This document shows, piece after piece, positions 7,486 through 10,373 of a stretch of DNA of 10,373 nt. The notes beneath the pieces were generated by a model. It saw only the letters and a list, made by a program, of their open reading frames with translations, did not search any database and was not told the origin of the DNA. The DNA comes from Chitinophagales bacterium (lineage in GTDB: Bacteria; Bacteroidota; Bacteroidia; Chitinophagales; UBA2359): contig JAHDIA010000167.1 of NCBI GenBank assembly GCA_020631035.1, positions 1-10,373 on the forward strand, in the 5' to 3' direction. Each line of letters begins with the position of its first letter. Position 1 is the first letter of the stretch. The position numbers were made by a program, and so were the translations under genes.

Positions 7486-8181
7486 TTGAGTAATTCTGCA
7501 ATTATTACAACCACCAATAATGTTTCTTATGCAGATGGACAATGTGGTGCTTTTGCTAACTTATTTATTGATGTATTAAAAATGCAAGGAATACATAACC
7601 AAAATAATTATGTTAGATACCTTCCTCTTGATCCTATAAGTAGTGATAATGAATTTCTTGTTAAAGAATGGTCTATCCCTTCTGATATAGGATTATCATC
7701 TCAACATGGAGGTGAAAATTATACTCATAGAAATGCTTTAAGAGCAGGATTTAATTCAAGTACTAATCAGTTCTTTATTTTTTACCAAAAACCCAATGAT
7801 CAAGCATTTGCGTGGGTAGTAGAAGAAGTAATAGATGAACCTGGCATTGAAGGAATAGGAATAAGTTATAATCCTAAATCTTTTTTTGAAAATCATCAAA
7901 TTGCACGTATTAAACTTAGCGAAAATCCAGATGTTTATAAATATTATGATCCTTCTTACGGTAAAAGTTTTGATTCTTTACAAGACATTGAGGATGAGGT
8001 AATAGTTGGATATGTATATGCAACTTTAGGATTGGTTAATGAGTCAAATCCTTTAGTTGATTGTGATTGCAATTTAGATGGTGATAAACAGGACAACGAT
8101 GTGTATTGTTATGTTATGTATATAAGGGATAAACAGAGTAGTGAACCAATTAATATTAAAGAGGAAATAAACACAAAATAA
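7486..8181 (+). CDS. Transglutaminase-like cysteine peptidase domain protein, 5'-truncated (possible pseudogene)
   Basis: This appears to be the C-terminal part of a larger exported protein. YADGQCGAFANLF (15-27) looks like the transglutaminase/papain-type nucleophile site, with C20 as the candidate cysteine. ENHQIARI (135-142) supplies H137 and YYDPSYGK (153-160) supplies D155, giving a plausible Cys-His-Asp triad. Residues 192-200 (D-C-D-C-N-L-D-G-D) resemble a calcium-binding DxDxNxDGD loop. There is no signal peptide. The TTG start used here lies inside protein-like sequence that continues upstream to at least 7441, after an in-frame TGA at 7435-7437, so the true 5' end seems lost. G+C is about 29% over 7501-7800, well below the ileS region. 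The gene ends 10 bases before the next ATG. Whether it is expressed or a remnant/silent copy cannot be decided here. Function is inferred from motif pattern only. Confidence 0.6.
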   Translation: MSNSAIITTTNNVSYADGQCGAFANLFIDVLKMQGIHNQNNYVRYLPLDPISSDNEFLVKEWSIPSDIGLSSQHGGENYTHRNALRAGFNSSTNQFFIFYQKPNDQAFAWVVEEVIDEPGIEGIGISYNPKSFFENHQIARIKLSENPDVYKYYDPSYGKSFDSLQDIEDEVIVGYVYATLGLVNESNPLVDCDCNLDGDKQDNDVYCYVMYIRDKQSSEPINIKEEINTK

Positions 8182-8191
8182 AATTAAAAAT

Positions 8192-9172
8192 ATGAAATAT
8201 ATATATATAATAATAATGGTTTCTTTATTAGGAACTTATCAAATAAAAAGTCAGATAGTTGAAACTGATAATTTACAAATGATATTTAAAAAGGACTTAA
8301 TTGAATATCAAATGATTCAGAAAAAGTCAATTGATACTTATCTATTAAATATAAAGCAAAAGGAAAATATAGAAGAGCAGTTTGTTTTGCCTGTTGGAAG
8401 GATACACAAATATCATGAAAACAATCCTTTTAATATTTATGTTGAAAAGGATAGTTTAATATTTATGTATATAGACTGGAGGCAGTCTAGCCAAGAAATT
8501 GGTAAAAGAAACTGGGGTGGGTATTTAGGAAAAATATCAATAGATAAATTGAAAGCATATTCTGAAAAGAACAGTGAAAATAAACAAATTATTGATGTAG
8601 TAAGGGAGGGGAAAAAGATTTATAGCCCAATAACCAATCAAATTGGTCATATGGAAAATAGTAGTTACTTGCATCATAGAGAAGGAAAATTAGAAACTGA
8701 ATTACTTAATTATTCATTTATTGAAATGGAGGAGAAATATTATGTGCTGATAAATTACAAAGGAGAAATACAAGTACTGAGTATTGGTAATAATTGGGAG
8801 GAATTAAATGCGAAGCCTCATAAAACTTTGAGTGACTTTGGACAGGATGCTAATGCTTACATGGAATATTATTATCAGAGAGATTGGCAAATAGATCACA
8901 AATTCCCCTTCCAAACAGGTTCTATAAGAGCCTTTGCCCTTCAAAATCAGATATACATTATGGCATTGGATACCGATGAACTGTTCTGTATCAAAGAAGG
9001 CGAACTCCAAAAAGTCAATCAACTGCCCAAATCCCTAGCCAAAGAGGGAACCCTTATCATAGACAAAGACGCCGATGCTGTATACCTTGCCCCACCGTCC
9101 AATGACTACAAAAAAGGAGCATGGCAGAATACGGCTATCAATGTTTTAAACAATCAAGCCATTCCTCATTAG
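8192..9172 (+). CDS. Exported protein of unknown function, mosaic base composition
   Basis: I do not recognise this 326-residue protein. It starts with a typical export signal: a short basic start, a hydrophobic core at about 3-14, and a likely cleavage before Q21 (after IKS). It has no lipobox cysteine and no further membrane segments. The mature part is hydrophilic, with alternating beta-like stretches (for example QIYIMALDTDELFCIKEG near 252-269), which would suit a beta-rich periplasmic, surface or secreted protein. The ATG lies 10 bases after the stop of the transglutaminase-like gene and is preceded by an A-rich stretch, so the two look like a transcriptional pair. The striking feature is composition: about 29% G+C for 8221-8880 and about 43% for 8881-9170, with the step near residue 230. 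That suggests a recombinant gene with a variable N-terminal two-thirds and a differently derived C-terminal third. Confidence 0.8.
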   Translation: MKYIYIIIMVSLLGTYQIKSQIVETDNLQMIFKKDLIEYQMIQKKSIDTYLLNIKQKENIEEQFVLPVGRIHKYHENNPFNIYVEKDSLIFMYIDWRQSSQEIGKRNWGGYLGKISIDKLKAYSEKNSENKQIIDVVREGKKIYSPITNQIGHMENSSYLHHREGKLETELLNYSFIEMEEKYYVLINYKGEIQVLSIGNNWEELNAKPHKTLSDFGQDANAYMEYYYQRDWQIDHKFPFQTGSIRAFALQNQIYIMALDTDELFCIKEGELQKVNQLPKSLAKEGTLIIDKDADAVYLAPPSNDYKKGAWQNTAINVLNNQAIPH

Positions 9173-9174
9173 TA

Positions 9175-9197
9175 GGTTTCAGTTTGCAACTGAAACC
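9175..9197 (+). terminator. Stop-adjacent hairpin, possible terminator of the 7486-9172 gene pair
   Basis: A perfect 10-base stem, GGTTTCAGTT/AACTGAAACC, with a three-base loop starts two bases after the TAG of the preceding gene. No T-run follows on the plus strand (the next bases are CAAAAG), so it may be a transcript-end stabiliser or a repeat rather than a classic intrinsic terminator. Confidence 0.45.
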
Positions 9198-9208
9198 CAA
9201 AAGTAGCT

Positions 9209-9223
9209 CAAGTTTGTAACTTG
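9209..9223. repeat. Short palindrome related to the preceding hairpin
   Basis: CAAGTT-TGT-AACTTG is a perfect 6-base stem with a 3-base loop. Its centre AGTTTGTAACT differs by one base from the centre AGTTTGCAACT of the hairpin at 9175-9197, so the two look like diverged versions of the same unit. Confidence 0.4.
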
Positions 9224-9250
9224 CAGATAGTAACAAGTCACAGACGTGCT

Positions 9251-9300
9251 CTAATTCAACTTTAAGTGTTAAGCGATAGCGTCACTTAAAGTTAGGTTAG
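9251..9300. repeat. Long hairpin with 11-base perfect stem
   Basis: AACTTTAAGTG (9258-9268) and CACTTAAAGTT (9283-9293) are perfect inverted repeats around a 14-base loop that contains GCGATAGCG. CTAA (9251-9254) and TTAG (9297-9300) extend the stem past a 3x3 internal loop. No T-run follows. It could be a dispersed REP-like element, a recombination site or an RNA structure. Confidence 0.5.
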
Positions 9301-9360
9301 TCGCCACCAATACCATTTGCAAACCCAATGTAAGCTCTTTTAAACAAAAAATACCCACCC

Positions 9361-9400
<40 letters not shown>

Positions 9401-9411
9401 ACTCCATTTTG

Positions 9412-9429
9412 AGCCTTTTTGAAAAGGCT
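9412..9429. repeat. AGCCTTTT/AAAAGGCT hairpin
   Basis: Perfect 8-base inverted repeat separated by TG, directly after the AAAAC tract. It has no clear T-run on either side and its role is unknown. It could end a transcript entering from either direction. Confidence 0.35.
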
Positions 9430-9535
9430 TAAGATTTTGAAAAACAATGCTTTATGTGTTTCTTTTCTTTGTGTAGGTTATATATTCACATTCTCTTTAA
9501 TAAGTTAAAAAGTGGCAATTTAGTCCTAATAGGTT

Positions 9536-9543
9536 TATATTTG
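9536..9543 (+). promoter_or_regulatory. Candidate -7 promoter element for the small ORF and PKD-domain gene
   Basis: TATATTTG matches the Bacteroidota -7 consensus TAnnTTTG. Transcription from here would start near 9550, about 50 bases before the 32-codon ORF and about 205 bases before the PKD-domain gene. No good -33 box is visible upstream, so this is a tentative call. Confidence 0.3.
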
Positions 9544-9599
9544 TAACAAGCAAGAACGACATATTATTTTTTGTAACTAAGGAATGGTGTAGAAACTAA

Positions 9600-9698
9600 A
9601 TGTTCAACATTTTAGCAAAGAGCTTTTTCAATATACAAGGAAAAAAACGGAGACCTAGCAAAGCTAAGGCGAGTATTTTTGACGAAGTAGATTGGTAA
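9600..9698 (+). CDS. Possible small ORF, 32 residues, unrecognised
   Basis: An ATG-to-TAA frame encodes a peptide starting MFNILAKSFFNIQ, with a basic middle (GKKRRPSKAKA, 14-24) and an acidic/aromatic end (SIFDEVDW, 25-32). The ATG lies inside the odd palindrome AAATGTT-C-AACATTT (9598-9612). The candidate promoter at 9536-9543 is suitably placed. The residue pattern looks more protein-like than random AT-rich translation, but the frame is short and I know no family. It could be a leader peptide for the downstream gene, the remnant of a larger gene, or chance. Confidence 0.25.
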   Translation: MFNILAKSFFNIQGKKRRPSKAKASIFDEVDW

Positions 9699-9755
9699 AG
9701 CTCAAAGATAAAAATGAACAGTTATTTGTATATTATTCCTCAAACCTAAAATTAC

Positions 9756-10373
9756 ATGAAAAAACAAGCACTGTTTTTTCTGTTGTGGCTATGCTCTGGC
9801 ATATTTTACCTAGCCCATGCCTTTACAGTAGACCCTGGAACAGACAAAGAGGTCTTTGATGGAGCCACAACAGTACTCGGAGGCTGTCCAACCGCCTCTG
9901 GTGGAAAAGAACCCTACACCTACGAATGGACCATAACGGGCGACAACACTCCATTCTCTACCGAAGCCAACCCACTGGTTACCGTTAACAGTGGGACAAC
10001 TGACTACACCATAACCGTCAAAGACAACAATGGTTTTAGCTGTACAGAGTCTATAAGCATCACAGGTGTAGCGAATGATTTAGGGGTAGAGCTTATTGAA
10101 GTATCCTTTGAGGATAATATAACTGTTGTGGATGACCATGTTGAGGATGCTGACTTGATAGCAAGTATTCAAGGTTCTGGTAATTCAAATTTACAACACT
10201 TGTCTAACCTAAACCCAGAAAATTTCACCTATTATGAAGCTCCGCATTGGTCAACAACAAATTATTCTGGAGGAAACCCTATTCCAATTTGTTATGTTAG
10301 AAACAACACCATAAAATTAAATGGAAAGTTTACCGTTACTAGTCAACCCACTAACATAGAAATAAGGGGACTT
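9756..10373 (+). CDS. Exported PKD-like domain protein, N-terminal part (runs off the window)
   Basis: An ATG at 9756 opens a frame that stays open to the window edge (206 codons). Residues 1-22 are a signal peptide (basic start, hydrophobic core, cleavage after A-H-A). Residues about 25-103 form a PKD/Ig-like beta-sandwich, with GGCPTASGGKEPYTYEWTI at 42-60 and TTDYTITVKDNNGFSC at 81-96; C44 and C96 could pair. A second region starts near 105 and contains FTYYEAPHW (157-165) and PICYVRNNTIKL (177-188). From memory, such a region occurs ahead of transglutaminase-like QCGA domains like the one at 7486, so the full gene may end in a similar tail. G+C drops from about 46% before 10080 to about 35% after. 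It is probably exported to the periplasm or cell surface; function unknown. Confidence 0.85.
   Translation, partial: MKKQALFFLLWLCSGIFYLAHAFTVDPGTDKEVFDGATTVLGGCPTASGGKEPYTYEWTITGDNTPFSTEANPLVTVNSGTTDYTITVKDNNGFSCTESISITGVANDLGVELIEVSFEDNITVVDDHVEDADLIASIQGSGNSNLQHLSNLNPENFTYYEAPHWSTTNYSGGNPIPICYVRNNTIKLNGKFTVTSQPTNIEIRGL

Noticed and set aside
7486..9172. Classic toxin-immunity pair
   Set aside because: The second protein has its own signal peptide and is long, and the first lacks an N-terminal delivery module in this window. A transglutaminase-like domain plus an exported neighbour is not enough to claim a toxin and its antidote.

Overview
This looks like a chromosomal segment of a member of the Bacteroidota. 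The evidence is the gene order ileS – TraR/DksA-like – lspA, the Bacteroidota form of each of these proteins, a TAnnTTTG-type -7 element upstream of ileS, A-rich translation starts without strong Shine-Dalgarno sites, and secreted PKD-type proteins. I cannot name a genus. A Saprospiria- or Cytophagia-like organism would fit, but that is inference.

Left and centre (about 1-6990) is housekeeping, all on the minus strand. ileS (6984-3694) is followed by a small DksA-superfamily gene (3597-3211) and then two tandem copies of lspA (3186-2506 and 2493-1822). The last three lie in the same reading frame, separated by single TAA stops and linkers of 24 and 12 nt. A gene-free stretch (1246-1821) carries nested palindromes and a candidate terminator, and is followed by hflX (1245-52). 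The IleS is of the IleS2 type, with its class I HIGH signature rearranged to GIHH. LspA, the target of globomycin-type inhibitors, is duplicated.

The right part (about 7345-10373) is an accessory region on the plus strand. It starts with a beheaded, AT-rich gene (7486-8181) encoding a transglutaminase-like cysteine peptidase domain with a plausible Cys-His-Asp triad. Ten bases later comes a gene for an unrecognised exported protein (8192-9172). A 580-base non-coding stretch with hairpins, an (AAAAC)n tract, a candidate promoter and a possible 32-codon ORF follows. The window ends inside a gene (9756 onward) with a signal peptide, a PKD-like domain and the start of a further domain. From memory of such proteins, that head and the transglutaminase-like tail at 7486 are two ends of one protein architecture, so the locus may hold a tail without its head next to a head whose tail lies outside the window.

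Base composition is mosaic. Hand counts give about 29% G+C for 7501-7800 and 8221-8880, about 43% for 8881-9170 (inside the same gene), about 46% for 9756-10080 and about 35% for 10081-10373. This suggests a cassette with constant outer ends and a variable AT-rich core, and it is the best candidate here for something undescribed.
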